DNA from: Meandrina meandrites
Lineage: Eukaryota > Cnidaria > Anthozoa > Scleractinia > Meandrinidae
Assembly: GCA_963693305.1 (NCBI GenBank)
Contig: OY855904.1
Location: 37,269,917 to 37,333,916, forward strand
Direction: 5' to 3'
DNA: 64,000 nt
Shown here: positions 1 through 12,566 of the stretch, piece after piece
Layout: every line of letters begins with the position of its first letter
Numbering within the stretch: position 1 is the stretch's first letter
Program-made: the position numbers and the translations under genes
The notes under the pieces: generated by a model
Seen by the model: the letters and a program-made list of their open reading frames with translations, nothing else
Told to the model about the DNA's origin: nothing
Databases searched by the model: none

Positions 1-69
1 GCACAGTTGATACAGTAATTGGATCACTGTAGTGCGATCCAAATGAAGCGGAGCATTTTGCAAGAAGAG

Positions 70-111
70 GAGCGGACTGGACTGGACTGGACTGGACTGG
101 ACTGGACTGGA
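70..111. repeat. (ACTGG)n microsatellite
   Basis: A run of about eight ACTGG units follows a GGAGCGG sequence just before the first copy of the 7-bp minisatellite element. It is a simple tandem repeat with no visible coding role. Confidence 0.9.
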
Positions 112-140
112 TTTGTAACTGCTGGGATTTTGGCCCAAAG

Positions 141-2071
141 GATCAGCTAGATTTGCGGCCAATCCGATTTTGGATTTCAGAAATCAGAAATCAGGATAAT
201 CCGTGAAACTATTTTGGATTTTAGTTTCCAGAAAGCAGCAAACAGCATATTCATGTCGGAAAATCCAGGCTGTAGAAACAGAAAATAAATAATTGAGCAA
301 CAACGAATCCTGAAACCAGAAAAGATGAAACAGAAACTAGAAAACAAATAAATTACCTGATTTTGCGGCCAAACCATGGCTTATTTAGAGAAATCGGAAA
401 TCAAGAATAACTCGCAATATATTCCTGTAATTAATTTTGAAAAATCAGAAAACGGATATTTTTGTCATCAGAAATCAGAAACCCGAAATCAGAAATCAGG
501 AATCCGAAATCAGAAATCAGAAATCAGAAATCGGAAATCAGAAATCAGAAATCAGAAATCAGAAATCAGAAACCCGAAATCAGAAATCAGAAATCAGAAA
601 CCCGAAATCAGAAATCAGAAATCAGATATCAGAAATCAGAAATCAGAAATCAGAAATCGGAAATCAGAAATCAGAAATCAGAAATCAGAAATCAGAAACC
701 CGAAATCAGAAATCAGAAATCAGAAATGAGAAATCAGAAACCCGAAATCAGAAATCAGAAATCAGAAATCAGAAATCAGAAATCAGAAATCAGAAATCAG
801 AAATCAGAAATCAGAAATCAGAAACCTGAAATCAGAAATCAGAAATCGGAAATTAGAAACCCGAAATCAGAAATCAGGAATCCGAAATCAGAAATCAGAA
901 GCCCGCATTCCGAAATCAGAAATCAGAAACCCGAAACCCGAAACCCGAAACCCGAAACCCGAAACCCGAAACCCGAAATCAGAAATCCGGAAATCAGAAA
1001 TCAGAAATCAGAAACCTGAAACCTGAAATCAGAAATCCAAAACCCGTTGTAAGACGTAGGGAGTGGAGTGGTGGGAGGGGAGGGGAGGGGAGGGAAGGGG
1101 AGGGGACGGTTCTTGTGATGCGATGGTTTTCCAAGAGAAGAACTTCTTTCTTTGGGTCAGGGGTGGGGGCGGGTTTGTCGGGGACTTGCTAGAAGGTAGG
1201 AAGAAAGCCGAAACTCGTTTGATAAGGGGGAGAGGGGGGGGGGGGGTTGGGGTTAGGGGCTGGGGTACATCGGTGCACTTTCCTAACTGTCAGGGGAGAT
1301 ACAGGTTAAAAAAGGTTGAAACAACCATAAAACCTTTGTTGCTGGGTAAAACTTTACCTTGGAACGGCTTCACCGTATTTGACAATAAGGGCACTGCTGT
1401 TCAATTTCTCCATTATCTCAACAGCCGACATGGCAACATCAAATTTACCACTGAATTTGAACGGGAAACGGCAGGTCTTTTTCAGGGGTGAGGGGTGAGG
1501 GGTGAGAATAAAGGATTCGGACGGTTAACAACTTCGGTAAGTTTAGTGACGGTGTTTTCATTAGTTGTAATTATCTGCGATACCCGATAAAAAGACATAA
1601 GAATGTCAAGTGTCTAACCTGCCCATACATTACTATAGTAGAACGATGTGTTTAGCGTGCAATGAATCAAAATCATGATGAAATTCAAACACCTTTACTG
1701 AGTAAGGCTTTACCTAAGGGCCTATATAGCCATACATTTTATGCTAATCATAATCTGTAAAGCTGTAGCTTGTGTTTACTTTATTTGCCTCTGTATATTT
1801 AGCTACGTAACTTAAGCTAACTTAAGTTCAAAAATTAAAAATCGATTTAAACGGCATACAAAAGAATGAAAAGAAATAACGCAACAGCGGTAATACATGT
1901 AGTCCAGTTTAACTTAAAATTCTATTATGTCAGTGATAGGGCCGAGTCAAATAAATTTTAAAATACCGTAAAATAAAGTTTGATTTTATTTCCCTGAATG
2001 TCTACAATACCGAATGAAAATGGAATATCACAGTATCATATTAGGTCACAGTTGATGAAATCCAGCATTAC
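141..2071 (+). repeat. Minisatellite-bearing repeat element, copy 1
   Basis: This is the first of three copies of an unclassified interspersed repeat. Its head starts GATCAGCTAGATTTGCGG and runs into a long 7-bp minisatellite. A G-rich polypurine stretch follows (about 1075-1110 and 1226-1246). After that comes a unique body holding runs of GGGGTGA (about 1486-1505), and it ends in CAGTTGATGAAATCCAGCATTAC. Copy 2 starts directly after it and has the same end sequence, which fixes both boundaries. Open frames inside it come from the stop-free 7-mer and are not taken as genes. A non-autonomous DNA element (Helitron-like or other) is possible, but no diagnostic terminus was recognised. Confidence 0.8.
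467..1036. repeat. 7-bp minisatellite (GAAATCA/GAAACCC)
   Basis: The stretch is built from 7-bp units, mainly GAAATCA with GAAACCC, GAAATCG and GAAACCT variants. Three units make 21 bases, so all three forward frames stay open and read as repeated SEIRNQK-like peptides. That explains the long overlapping frames without any need for a gene. Confidence 0.95.
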
Positions 2072-4553
2072 GATCAGCTAGATTTGCGGCCAATCCGATT
2101 TTGGATTTCAGAAATCAGAAATCAGGACAATCTTTAAAACTATTTTGGATTTTAGTTTCCAGAAAGCAGCAAACAGCATATTCATGTCTGAAAGTCCAGG
2201 CTGTAGAAACGGAAAATGAATAATTGAGCAACAACGATCAGCTAGATTTGCGGCCAATCCGATTTTGGATTTCAGAAATCAGAAATCAGGACAATCCGTG
2301 AAACTATTTTGGATTTTAGTTTCCAGAAAGCAGCAAACAGCATATTCATGTCGGAAAATCCAGGCTGTGGAAACAGAAAATGAATAATTGAGCAACAACG
2401 AATCCTGAAACCAGAAAAGATGAAACAGAAACTAGAAAACAAATAAATTACCTGATTTTGCGGCCAAACCATGGCTTATTTAGAGAAATCGGAAATCAAG
2501 AATAACTCGCAATATATTCCTGTAATTAATTTTGACATATCAGAAAACGGATATTTTTGTCATCAGAAATCAGAAACCCGAAATCAAAAATCAGAAATCA
2601 GAAATCAGAAACCCGAAATCAGAAATCAGAAACCCGAAACCCGAAATCAGAAATCAGAAATCAGAAACCCGAAATCAGAAATCAGAAATCAGAAACCCGA
2701 AATCAGAAATCAGAAATCAGAAACCCGAAACCCGAAATCAGAAATCAGAAATCAGAAATCAGAAACCCGAAATCAGAAATCAGAAATCAGAAATCAGAAA
2801 CCTGAAACCTGAAACCCGAAATCAGAAATCAGAAATCAGAAATCAGAAACCCGAAACCCGAAATCAGAAATCGGAAATCAGAAATTAAGAAATCAGAAAT
2901 CGGAAATCAGAAATCAGAAATCAGAAATCAGAAACCCGAAATCAGAAATCAGAAATCAGAAATCGGAAAACGGAAATCAGAAATCGGAAATCAGAAATCA
3001 GAAATCAGAAATCGGAAATCAGAAATCAGAAATCAGAAATCAGAAATCAGAAATCAGAAATCAGAAATCAGAAATCAGAAACCCGAAATAAGAAATCAGA
3101 AATTCAGAAATCAGAAATCAGAAATCAGAAATCAGAAACCCGAAATCAGAAATCGGAAATCAGAAATCAGAAATCAGAAACCCGAAATCAGAAATCAGAA
3201 ATCAGAAACCCGAAATCAGAAATCAGAAATCAGAAATCAGAAATCAGAAATCAGAAATCAGAAATCGGAAATCGGAAATCGGAAATCAGAAATCAGAAAT
3301 CAGAAATCAGAAATCAGAAATCAGAAATCAGAAATTCAGAAATCAGAAATCAGAAATCAGAAATCAGAAATCAGAAATCAGAAACCCGAAATCAGAAATC
3401 GGAAATCAGAAATCAGAAATCAGAAACCCGAAATCAGAAATCAGAAATCAGAAACCCGAAATCAGAAATCAGAAATCAGAAATCAGAAACCCGAAACCCG
3501 AAACCCGAAACCAGAAATCAGAAATCAGAAATCAGAAATCAGAAACCTGAAACCTGAAATCAGAAATCCAAAACCCGTTGTAAGACGTAGGGAGTGGAGT
3601 GTGGTGGTGGTGGGAGGGTAGGGGAGGGGAGGGGAGGGGAGGGGAGGGGACGGTTCTTGTGATGCGATGGTTTTCCAAGAGAAGAACTTCTTTCTTTGGG
3701 TCAGGGGTGGGGGCGGGTTTGTCGGGGACTTGCTAGAAGGTAGGAAGAAAGCCGAAACTCGTTTGATAAGGGGGGGGGGGGGGGGTTGGTGTTAGGGGGT
3801 GGGGTACATCGGTGCACTTTCCTAACAGGGGAGATACAGGTTAAAAAAGATTGAAACAACCATAAAACCTTTGTTGCTGGGTAAAACTTTACCTTGGAAC
3901 GGCTTCACCGTATTTGACAATAAGGGCACTGCTGTTCAATTTCTCCATTATCTCAACAGCCGACATGACAACATCAAATTTACCACTGAATTTGAACGGG
4001 AAACGGCAGGTCTTTTTCAGGGGTGAGGGGTGAGGGGTGAGAATAAAGGATTCGGACGGTTAACAACTTCGGTAAGTTAAGTGACGGTGTTTTCATTAGT
4101 TGTAATTATCTGCGATACCCGATAAAAAGACATAAGAATGTCAAGTGTCTAACCTGCCCATACATTACTATAGTAGAACGATGTGTTTAGCGTGCAATGA
4201 ATCAAAATCATGATGAAATTTTATGCTAATCATAATCTGTAAAGCTGTAGCTTGTGTTTACTTTATTTGCCTCTGTATATTTAGCTACGTAACTTAAGCT
4301 AACTTAACTTCAAAAATTAAAAATCGATTTAAACGGCATACAAAAGAATGAAAAGAAATAACGCAACAGCGGTAATACATGTAGTCCAGTTTGACTTAAA
4401 ATTCTATTATGTCAGTGATAGGGCCGAGTCAAATAAATTTTAAAATACTGTAAAATAAAGTTTGATTTTGTTTCCCTGAATGTCTACAATACCGAATGAA
4501 AATGGAATATCACAGTATCATATTAGGTCACAGTTGATGAAATCCAGCATTAC
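2072..4553 (+). repeat. Minisatellite-bearing repeat element, copy 2
   Basis: This second direct copy abuts copy 1. Its head is duplicated: the 164-base unit starting GATCAGCTAG occurs at 2072-2235 and again from 2236. It has a longer minisatellite (about 2566-3556), the same G-rich region (about 3600-3655 and 3770-3786) and the same tail ending GAAATCCAGCATTAC at 4553. A stretch of roughly 45 bases present in copy 1 (around 1688-1737) is missing here, so the copies differ by indels as well as by repeat number. Confidence 0.8.
2566..3556. repeat. 7-bp minisatellite in copy 2
   Basis: This is the same GAAATCA-type 7-mer array as in copy 1 but almost twice as long. Occasional 8-base units (GAAATTCA) break the register at about 3100 and 3333, which ends the open frames there. 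Confidence 0.95.
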
Positions 4554-5110
4554 AATAAAGGTCAGCCAAGGGTTCTGTCTAACGCACTAACGAAATCAGA
4601 TATGGTAATTTGATTTTATTATTCGTTTCAGTAATGTGCTCTTGAAAAGGATAATGCAAAATTGAAACCGAAACATTTATATCCCTTTATCCCACCACAC
4701 AGGTTACATTGGCTCTTAAATGTAATTTATCCCCGAATATGAAATAAATTATTGTTTAAAATACAATATATCACTGATATATCACTGATATGAACTCAAT
4801 AAACACTTTTTTTCGTACGTACAAATGTACATTTATTCCCACGCAATAGCTGGTATAATCTTGTGTGAGCGCACGTGCCAGACACTGTAACTTTACAGTG
4901 CAGCACGAGCATACCGGTATGCACTATCGGTTCTTTTTTTTTCACTTCCTCCGAGTAAATTGTTTGTGTGTGTATATTTTTTAAGATCAAAAGTGGTTCG
5001 CATATTCAAGCCGTTATTAAAACCAGGAGTATGGGACATTCCGGAACATTATAAAACTTGGGTGAGCATACCAGTAGTGAAATTAGCAAAGAAATCAATG
5101 CACAAAGTAT
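4554..5110. other. Non-coding stretch
   Basis: This is AT-rich sequence with a short direct repeat ATATCACTGAT at about 4767-4790. A 64-residue minus-strand open frame (4796-4990) has no recognisable features. No gene or element was seen. Confidence 0.5.
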
Positions 5111-5847
5111 TTACAGTCAAAACCGAAGAAGCGTGAACGCCAAAAATTATTTCTGGAATGTTTTTTGTTCTACGACCAATCAGATTCGAGACGTTACCGC
5201 AACAAACCGCAACAGTAATTAGCAAAAAGGTTTCGATTCTTTTATCACGAAACGACTTTTTCGTCTACATTAAGTCTTGAGATCACCACCGATTAACAAA
5301 CACTCTGGAATTATTACAGTCAAAATACTCAGCGTGTGCCGCTTAGAATTCCGGAAAAGTTTTGATTAACGGCGAACGGATTGCATTATTGGTTTCAAAC
5401 ATTCAAATTAAAATTTGAATATTGTAGATCATCCAACAGTGAACATGTGAGCACGTGAACCTGTAAAAAATAAACCAATCAAATTGCTTCATTTCTGACA
5501 GGCTCACGTGTTCACGTGTTCACGGTTGGATGATCTACAATATTCAAATTAAATTTGAATGTTTGAAACCAATAATGCCATCCGTTGGCCGTTAATCAAA
5601 ACTTTTCCGGAATTCTAAGCGGCACATACTACGCGCTGAGTATTTTGACTGTAATAATTCCAGAGTGTTTGTTAATCGGTGGTGATCTCAAGACTTAATG
5701 TAGACGAAAAAGTCGTTTCGTGATAAAAGAATCGAAACCTTTTTGCTAATTACTGTTGCGGTAACGTCTCGAATCTGATTGGTTGTAGAACAATAAACAT
5801 TCCAGAAATTATTTTTGGCGTTCACGCTTCTTCGGTTTCGACTGTAA
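5111..5847. mobile_element. Large foldback (palindromic) element
   Basis: The two halves are inverted copies of each other over roughly 330-360 bases. The left arm starts TTACAGTCAAAACCGAAGAAGC, and the right arm ends with its complement, ending ACTGTAA. The centre near 5460-5500 carries ATTCAAATTAAATTTGAAT-like and CACGTGTTCACGTG-like palindromes. No transposase frame is present, so it is a non-autonomous foldback or long-TIR MITE. The inverted arms keep matching frames open, which accounts for the minus-strand frame at 5688-6047. Confidence 0.85.
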
Positions 5848-6079
5848 TGGCGAGAAAGGTGGGACGAAAAAAACTTTTTGCTGACTGGAAATGTATCTAT
5901 TACCGTCAATAATGTATATTCGTGGAAGTAAATTTCAAGACAGCAAGGGACCCTCAACGATAACGCTGCTAATGTAGGATCTACAAGAGATTTAATTAGT
6001 ACAGTTACTATGTGAAAATTGGACTTTGCGAGACACCAACACGACAAGAAGCGATAAAGCAGCGGCAGGTCTATTTCGG

Positions 6080-7185
6080 GTATTTCATTACAACTAATGA
6101 AAACACCATTACTAAACTTACCGAAGTTGTTAACAGTCCGAATCCTTTATTCTCACCTCTCAACCCCCACCCTTTCACCCCTCACCCCTCACCCTCGCCC
6201 CTCACCCCTCAGTGATAAATTTGATGCTGTCATGTCGGCTGTTGAGATAACGGAGAAATTGAACAGCAGTGCCCTTATTGTCAAATACGGTGAAGCCGTT
6301 CCAAGGTAAGGTTTTACCCAGCAACAAAGGTTTTATGGTTGTTTCAACCTTTTTTAACCTGTATCTCCCCTGACAGTTAGGAAAGTGCACCGATGTACCC
6401 CACCCCGTAACCCCAACCCCCCCCCCCCCTCCCCCTTATCAAACGAGTTTCGGCTTTCTTCCTGCCTTCTAGCAAGTCCCCGACAAACCCGCCCCCACCC
6501 TGACCCAAAGAAAGAAGTTCTTCTCTTGGAAAACCATCGCATCACAAGAACCGTCCCCTCCCCTCCCCTCCCCTCCCCTCCCACCACCACCCCACTCCAC
6601 TCCCTACGTCTTACAACGGGTTTTGGATTTCTGATTTCAGGTTTCAGGTTTCTGATTTCAGGTTTCAGGTTTCTGATTTCTGATTTCTGATTTCTGATTT
6701 CCGATTTCTGATTTCGGGTTTCTGATTTCTGATTTCTGATTTCGGGTTTCCTGATTTCTGATTTCTGATTTCTGATTTCTGATTTCCGATTTCTGATTTC
6801 TGATTTCTGATTTCGGATTCCTGATTTCTGATTTCGGGTTTCTGATTTCTGATGACAAAAATATCCGTTTTCTGATTTTTCACAATTAATTACAGGAATA
6901 TATTGCGAGTTATTCTTGATTTCCGATTTCTCTAAATAAGCCATGGTTTGGCCGCAAAATCAGGTAATTTATTTGTTTTCTAGTTTCTGTTTCATCTTTT
7001 CTGGTTTCAGGATTCGTTGTTGCTCAATTATTTATTTTCTGTTTCTACAGCCTGGATTTTCCGACATGAATATGCTGTTTGCTGCTTTCTGGAAACTAAA
7101 ATCCAAAATAGTTTCACGGATTGTCCTGATTTCTGATTTCTGAAATCCAAAATCGGATTGGCCGCAAATCTAGCTGATCCATGAT
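6080..7185 (-). repeat. Minisatellite-bearing repeat element, copy 3 (inverted, shortened)
   Basis: This copy lies in the opposite direction to copies 1 and 2. Its right end is the complement of the shared head (ending AATCTAGCTGATC at about 7185). It contains a short minisatellite (6625-6860), the complementary C-rich tract (about 6415-6430 and 6555-6590) and a CACCCCTCACCCCTC tract (6170-6210). It loses similarity near 6080, so the tail of the other copies is missing or replaced. Confidence 0.75.
6625..6860. repeat. 7-bp minisatellite in copy 3 (TGATTTC strand)
   Basis: The complementary form of the 7-mer (TGATTTC, GGGTTTC) is repeated about 33 times. It is the shortest of the three arrays. 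Confidence 0.93.
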
Positions 7186-7689
7186 ACTCAGCAGATGTGT
7201 GCCTTCAAGAAATGTTTGTTGGAAATTTTAGATCAGGTTTTTTGACAAAGTTATATGTTGAAGGGGATCCTACCAGTTTGTTGCCTGGTTTGTTGCTAAA
7301 GAAAGGTTTCTGACCGTCATATTTTGGAAACCAGACCTCGTACAGTTATGTTTATTGAGCACAACTTTGTTCCATTGAAAAGTCCTTCAACAGTTACGAA
7401 TCACAGCATCAGACAAGTCACCTGACCAGAATAGAAAAAAAAAAAAACGAAAACTGAAAGGGCATATACCTGTAGATGTCAAAATTAAAATCAGTACCAA
7501 TACATAAAGAATGTCCACATGCTTGATGCTTCATGTGTTTATTATGAAATTTGCATTATTAAAAAAGTTATGATGGAATTAACACTTATATTTCCAGACT
7601 TTTTTTGGTATAGCAAAATAATGTCTTAACAACTTAGATTTTACCATATAAAGTTAAGTTCTGCCATTTCCTAATCCATCATGCCAGAG

Positions 7690-8250
7690 TCTCAGAAAGC
7701 TATTTCAAAGTTTCATCGTAGTTGAGCTCGTGTTTTCTTCTGATTGAAGGTTAAATAAACACCAAGAATCTTAATTGGTTTGTTGACTTTGTCAATACCA
7801 TCGAGGGGGTTGGTCGCTGTCATGCAAGTTCCTAGCCATAGGGCCTCTGTCTTCTCAGCAGTGGGCTTCAATTAACCAGAACATATAATTTCCAAATCTA
7901 TGACGAGTCGTGGAGAAATTTTTGGGGGAGTTGGTAGAAATGTTATCAGATCATCAAGAAAAGCTGCAAGTTTGATTTGTCAACGACAAGACCTTTTATA
8001 CCCTCGTCACTTCTGATCTTAACAAGAAACAGGAAAAATTATTTAAGGGCAATGATGAACAGTATGCTGATAGTGGTTTCCCCTGCCTGACACCTCCTAG
8101 AACGTCGAAAAGCCACCAGTTCACTTTCATGATTGGTCATTGTCTGATATTTCTTCAAACTTTGAATGTTGATAACCAATCATGCAATGGTTTTGTTTTT
8201 TTAAACTCGGAAAACATTTCTGAGTTGCTCGGCAGCAGGGCCAGTTCACT
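7690..8250 (-). pseudogene. Decayed LINE reverse-transcriptase fragment (L1/Tx1-like)
   Basis: Read on the minus strand with frameshifts, the sequence shows the RT block GVRQGKPLSAY near 8080-8110. A degraded FLDDLITFL (the YADD-type catalytic block) follows near 7930-7960, and then a KTEALWLGTC block (7840-7870) and a KILGVY block (7760-7780). This order and wording match the palm and thumb of L1/Tx1-type non-LTR reverse transcriptases. There are several stops and no open frame, so it is a dead fragment. Confidence 0.7.
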
Positions 8251-8365
8251 CCATCCGTCAGTTCCTGTTAGATTTTTGTTAATCCGCTGACTAGTGCACA
8301 GCGCTTGCGCGTATTAGATCAGCCACCAGTAAACGAAGAAACTATAAAATTGAGGGCGAAAGCTA

Positions 8366-9556
8366 TGAGGGGTGATTACCGCCAAAATTAAGTTTGGGAT
8401 TTAGTTATGCTGTTTGCCAATGCGGTTTTTAATGTTTTCACTGGCGTTTTTGATTGTACGAATTGTGTTTTTCGTGTTCTCGATTATGTTCGGCAAAACA
8501 TCGCTGTTGTTTTTGCCCGTCCATTCGATTATTCGTTGCGAATTATGTTTTTTACGTTAACAATTCTTTTCTTTACTTACATATAGTGTTGTTCCATATT
8601 GTGTTATGCGGAATGCGATTCTATTATTCCTGTTTCGAATTATGTTCTTCCAGATCCGGGTCTTCATGGAGATCGACCGCTATAGTCTGGTGCGAGTAAT
8701 AAATTATGCGTATTTTTCCCGCGGAAAGAAAATTTATGCTACTCTCGCAAAGATGGCGGACGCGGGCGGAAGTCGTAAGAAATAGTCTTCGAGCATGGAT
8801 AAATGAGATTTTATAACAACTTACCTCACCGAACTTGGACTCTGATGGCCAGGAATCAGGTTTTTACAAGAGAGTATGAAGCACTCTCTTGGTTTTTATC
8901 GTGTTGAAACTCTGTATAGCACAGTTGTGAGGTTCGATGGAGTTCGTGGAATTTACTCAGCTTTCATCTGCATTGTCTTTCTTTTTCTGCACATACGGCA
9001 GAACGACTTCTCACTGACCAGTGTGGTAGACCGAAATATATTTTCCTCAAGAACAACTGGAATTTTTGTAGAACGGCGGTTTTGTGTTCCTCAGATATCA
9101 AAACTCCTGGGAGTTGGTCCTCGAGGGTTGTTAGTAATCCGTGGAACGGCGGAACGAGAAACAGCGGAACGAGAGTTTTTTCCTTTTTTTTAAACAAAAA
9201 AACAAACAACAAACAAACAGTAAATATATTTCACAAAATAAAGGGTATGCATATATTCTTTATCCTTCGTGGTCGATCTAGAGCAGGTTGTCGAGTTCAT
9301 TTCGAGTGAGGATTTCAAGGAGAAGCGTGACTGCCCTTCGGACTTGCTCGCCCCAATCGAGACAATGAAACGTACAAAGTCGAAGCAAGTAAAAAATGCC
9401 GTTCACAAAAACAAAAATAGAACGGCCTGAAAAGTTACTTATTTCGTAAGAAAAGAAAAAGAACTTTAGAAAAGCCCACAACAAGGGGTATTTTCAGTTG
9501 GTCATCTTTCCAAGTACTAACCCCGCCCAACATGGCTTAACTTCAGCGATCGGACA
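8366..9556 (+). repeat. Left arm of large inverted repeat
   Basis: The arm is complementary to 14966-15043 (outer part) and 11264-12413 (inner part) with scattered substitutions and a few indels. One indel is the A/T run at about 9190-9225 compared with 11615-11665. Confidence 0.85.
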
Positions 9557-11263
9557 AAAAGTTAAGTCCAGTTTTAGCAGGAAAGTGCCAAATTGTCCAT
9601 AAGATCCATTTAAACTAGGAATTCCTTTTTCTCTATTTGCATGACTCTTACTAGAGATAGTTAACACTACATCTGCCCCCGCTGTTATCCTTTTGTTTTT
9701 CTCAGCACATCCGCTACTACAGTCAATTATTTTGCTTGATATTTTGGCTATTCTATTTTCTTAATTGATTAAAAATCAATTTTCTGTTTGGAACAGTCTT
9801 GCAATAAATCAGAAGAAAACACTAATTCAGTTTTCTCGTTTTCTGCTCACAAAGTACTACTACAATGTCATTGTTGAAAAAGATCATCTTCATTATTTAT
9901 TACCGAGCTTAAAATTTACCATCTTTATTATTTACAAAGTACCACTTGTTTCTGGCCTTCTCTTTTTCAAGATCATGGGACGAGGACGTGCCATTTAAAA
10001 CAAACTTTCAGTACGAATTGTTGAAGTCAAGTAGATAAGTAAAACAAAGCCAAATTATGCAAAAATTCTGAAGGATTACATGTAATAATCACGTAAATTT
10101 AATTACACGAACACGTTCCCAACTTCCTGAGTTTATTTTGCTTTTTTTGCTGTAACGAGATCGTAGCGAGGATAAACTTTGGTAATAGCGAAACTTTTTA
10201 AAACTACCAATTGAGACCAGCTGTTTTCAGATTTTTTGTTTCAATATATTAAGGCTGGGAACTCAAGCAGCAATGACCAACTTGACAGCTGAGCTCGAAA
10301 CGGATGCAAAAAGATTTCTCACCTCTGTCAATGTAAACGCCTGCCGTGAGTTTTGATTATCTCAAGAACTCTTTTAAATTCTCTTTCCTTCTTGACAAGT
10401 CTCAGTTACAAATTTTACTTTAATGCCTAAAGATTGATCGAGTCTTTTATCTTTTATTTCTACCACTTGAGTTTTTTTAAGTTATGATGTTCCGCCTAAA
10501 AGCCGAAAGCACTGGATCGACAGCTGGCTAGTTATACATGCATGTCTCAAGTGAAAACTTTCTCACTTCTCTGCGAGTTTCAATACTCGCAGTATCTTTC
10601 AAAAACTTTCCTTCTTTAACTCTTTTTGAACTTATCGCAGCTGCTAACTTTATATCTTGGTTGTGGCCTTGTCTTTCAAACCCCTCGTGTAAAGTGTGAT
10701 TTGTGTCTGACAAATCTCGATTTCGGATTGAGTCTGTCAATCCTGCGAGCGAACGAGAGCTGCTCGCAACACGCTAACAAGAGAAATTTCTAGACCAATA
10801 CGTACTATTCTTGTTTTTGATCATATCAATTGCGTAATTTTCGGCTTCTAGACCTTGTGCAATCAAGAGAGCTGGAAGGAAACTGCAGCAACCCATAGTT
10901 AATAGAGGAGACTATTAACTATGAGCAACCCAACTGCAATCAACGTTTGCAAGCGTCGTTTGTTGACTTGTTATTTGTGCACGTGCTCACGCTTTGGTTT
11001 GTCATCATCACCCAATCATCGTTTATCTTGCGTCATCATTTACCAATCACCGTACAGGAAATTTATCACACCTACCGATACTACTTGCGGTCCCACTTTG
11101 GCCAAGTCGAGATTTTTCCTGTGTATACTATATATATACTGTATATATACGCGCGGACTACAATGATGCCTCCTCGGGTTTTGGCCTCTGGGCTAAAACC
11201 CTGCGGGGGCAATAACCCTTTGCCTCGTCTGACACTGATACCACAAGGAAAGCGATGGTTTTC
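9557..11263. other. Loop of the large inverted repeat, no gene seen
   Basis: This 1.7-kb segment between the two arms is AT-rich and has only short open frames. It contains an alternating TATATATAC stretch at about 11130-11150. No domain, RNA gene or known element was recognised. Confidence 0.5.
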
Positions 11264-12413
11264 GTCTGATCGCTGAAGCTAAGCCCTGTTGGGCGGGGTT
11301 AGTACTTGGAAGGATGACCAACTGAAAATACCCCTTGTTGTGGGCTTTTCTAAAGTTCTTTTTCTTTTCTTACGAAATAAGTAACTTTTCAGGCCCTCCT
11401 ATTTTTGTTTTTGTGAACGGCATTTTTTACTTGCTTCGACTTTGTACGTTTCATTGTCTCGATTGGGGCGAGCAAGTCCGAAGGGCAGTCACGCTTCTCC
11501 TTGAAATCCTCACTCGAAATGAACTCGACAACCTGGCTCTAGATCGCCCACGAAGGATAAAGAATATATGCATGCCCTTTATTTTGTGAGATATATTTTA
11601 ATTTACTGTTTGTTTGTTGTTGTTGTTGTTGTTGTTTTTTTTTTTTTGTTTAAAAAAAAAGGAAAAAAATCTCGTTCTGCTGTTTCTCGTTCCGCCGTTC
11701 CACGGATACTAACAACCCTGAGGACTAACTCCCAGGAGTTTTGATATCTGAGGATCCGAACACAAAACCGCCGTTCTACAAAAATTCCAGTTGCTCTTGA
11801 GGAAAATATATTTCGGTCTACCACACTGGCCAGTGAGAAGTCGTTCTGCCGTACGTGCAGAAAAAGAAAGACAATGCAGATGAAAGCTGAGTAACTTCCA
11901 CAAACTCCATCGAACCTCACAGAGTCCTCACAACTGTGCTATACAGAGTTTCAACACGATAAAAACCAAGAGAGTGCTTCATACTCTCTTGTAAAAGTTG
12001 ATTCCTGGCTATCGGAGTCCAAGTTCGGTGAGGCAAGTTGTTATAAAATCTCATTTATCCATGCTCGAAGACTATTTCTTACGACTTTGCGAGAGTAGCA
12101 TAAATTTTCTTTCCGCGGGAAAAATACGCATAATTTATTACTCGCACCAGACTATAGCGGTCGATCTCCCTGAAGACCCGGATCTGGAAGAACATAATTC
12201 GAAACAGGAATAATAGAATCGCATTCCGCATAACACAATATGGAACAACACTATATGTAAGTAAAGAAAAGAACTGTTAACGTAAAAAACATAATTCGCA
12301 ACGAATAATCGAATGGACGGGCAAAAACAACAGCGATGTTTTGCCGAACATAATCGAGAACACGAAAAACACAATTCGTACAATCAAAAACACCAGTGAA
12401 AACATCAAAAATA
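11264..12413 (-). repeat. Right arm (inner part) of large inverted repeat
   Basis: This is the inverted copy of roughly 8427-9556. The similarity stops at 12413, where foreign sequence begins. The missing outer part of the arm resumes at 14966, so the break marks an insertion point. Confidence 0.85.
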
Positions 12414-12566
12414 GCCGCCTTATAGGCGCACGTGACTACTGCTGGAGGAGAAAAGAATGAAAAGTATAATTGGTGTAAATATGCTGTTATGTGGATACGA
12501 ATGCATGTAAAAAAGTTTAAATAAGGCACTGTTGTCGACGATATAAAACCAGCATCTTGGCGTGGT

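Noticed and set aside
177..377. 66-residue minus-strand frame MVWPQNQVIYLF... repeated at 2272-2472 and 6943-7143
   Set aside because: It is conserved only because the repeat element is conserved; it has no known domain and runs through repeat sequence. It could be revisited if transcripts exist.
376..1019. Long SEIRNQK-repeat open frames in three forward frames (also at 2471-2888 and 6658-6944)
   Set aside because: They arise because the 7-bp unit contains no stop in any frame; frame-independent openness and array-length variation argue against coding.
5688..6047. 119-residue minus-strand frame
   Set aside because: It runs through the arm of a foldback element and has a diverged mirror copy at 5112-5280.
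8454..8699. 81-residue frame, mirrored at 12138-12383
   Set aside because: The two frames are the two arms of one inverted repeat, with low-complexity Cys/Phe content; no gene evidence.
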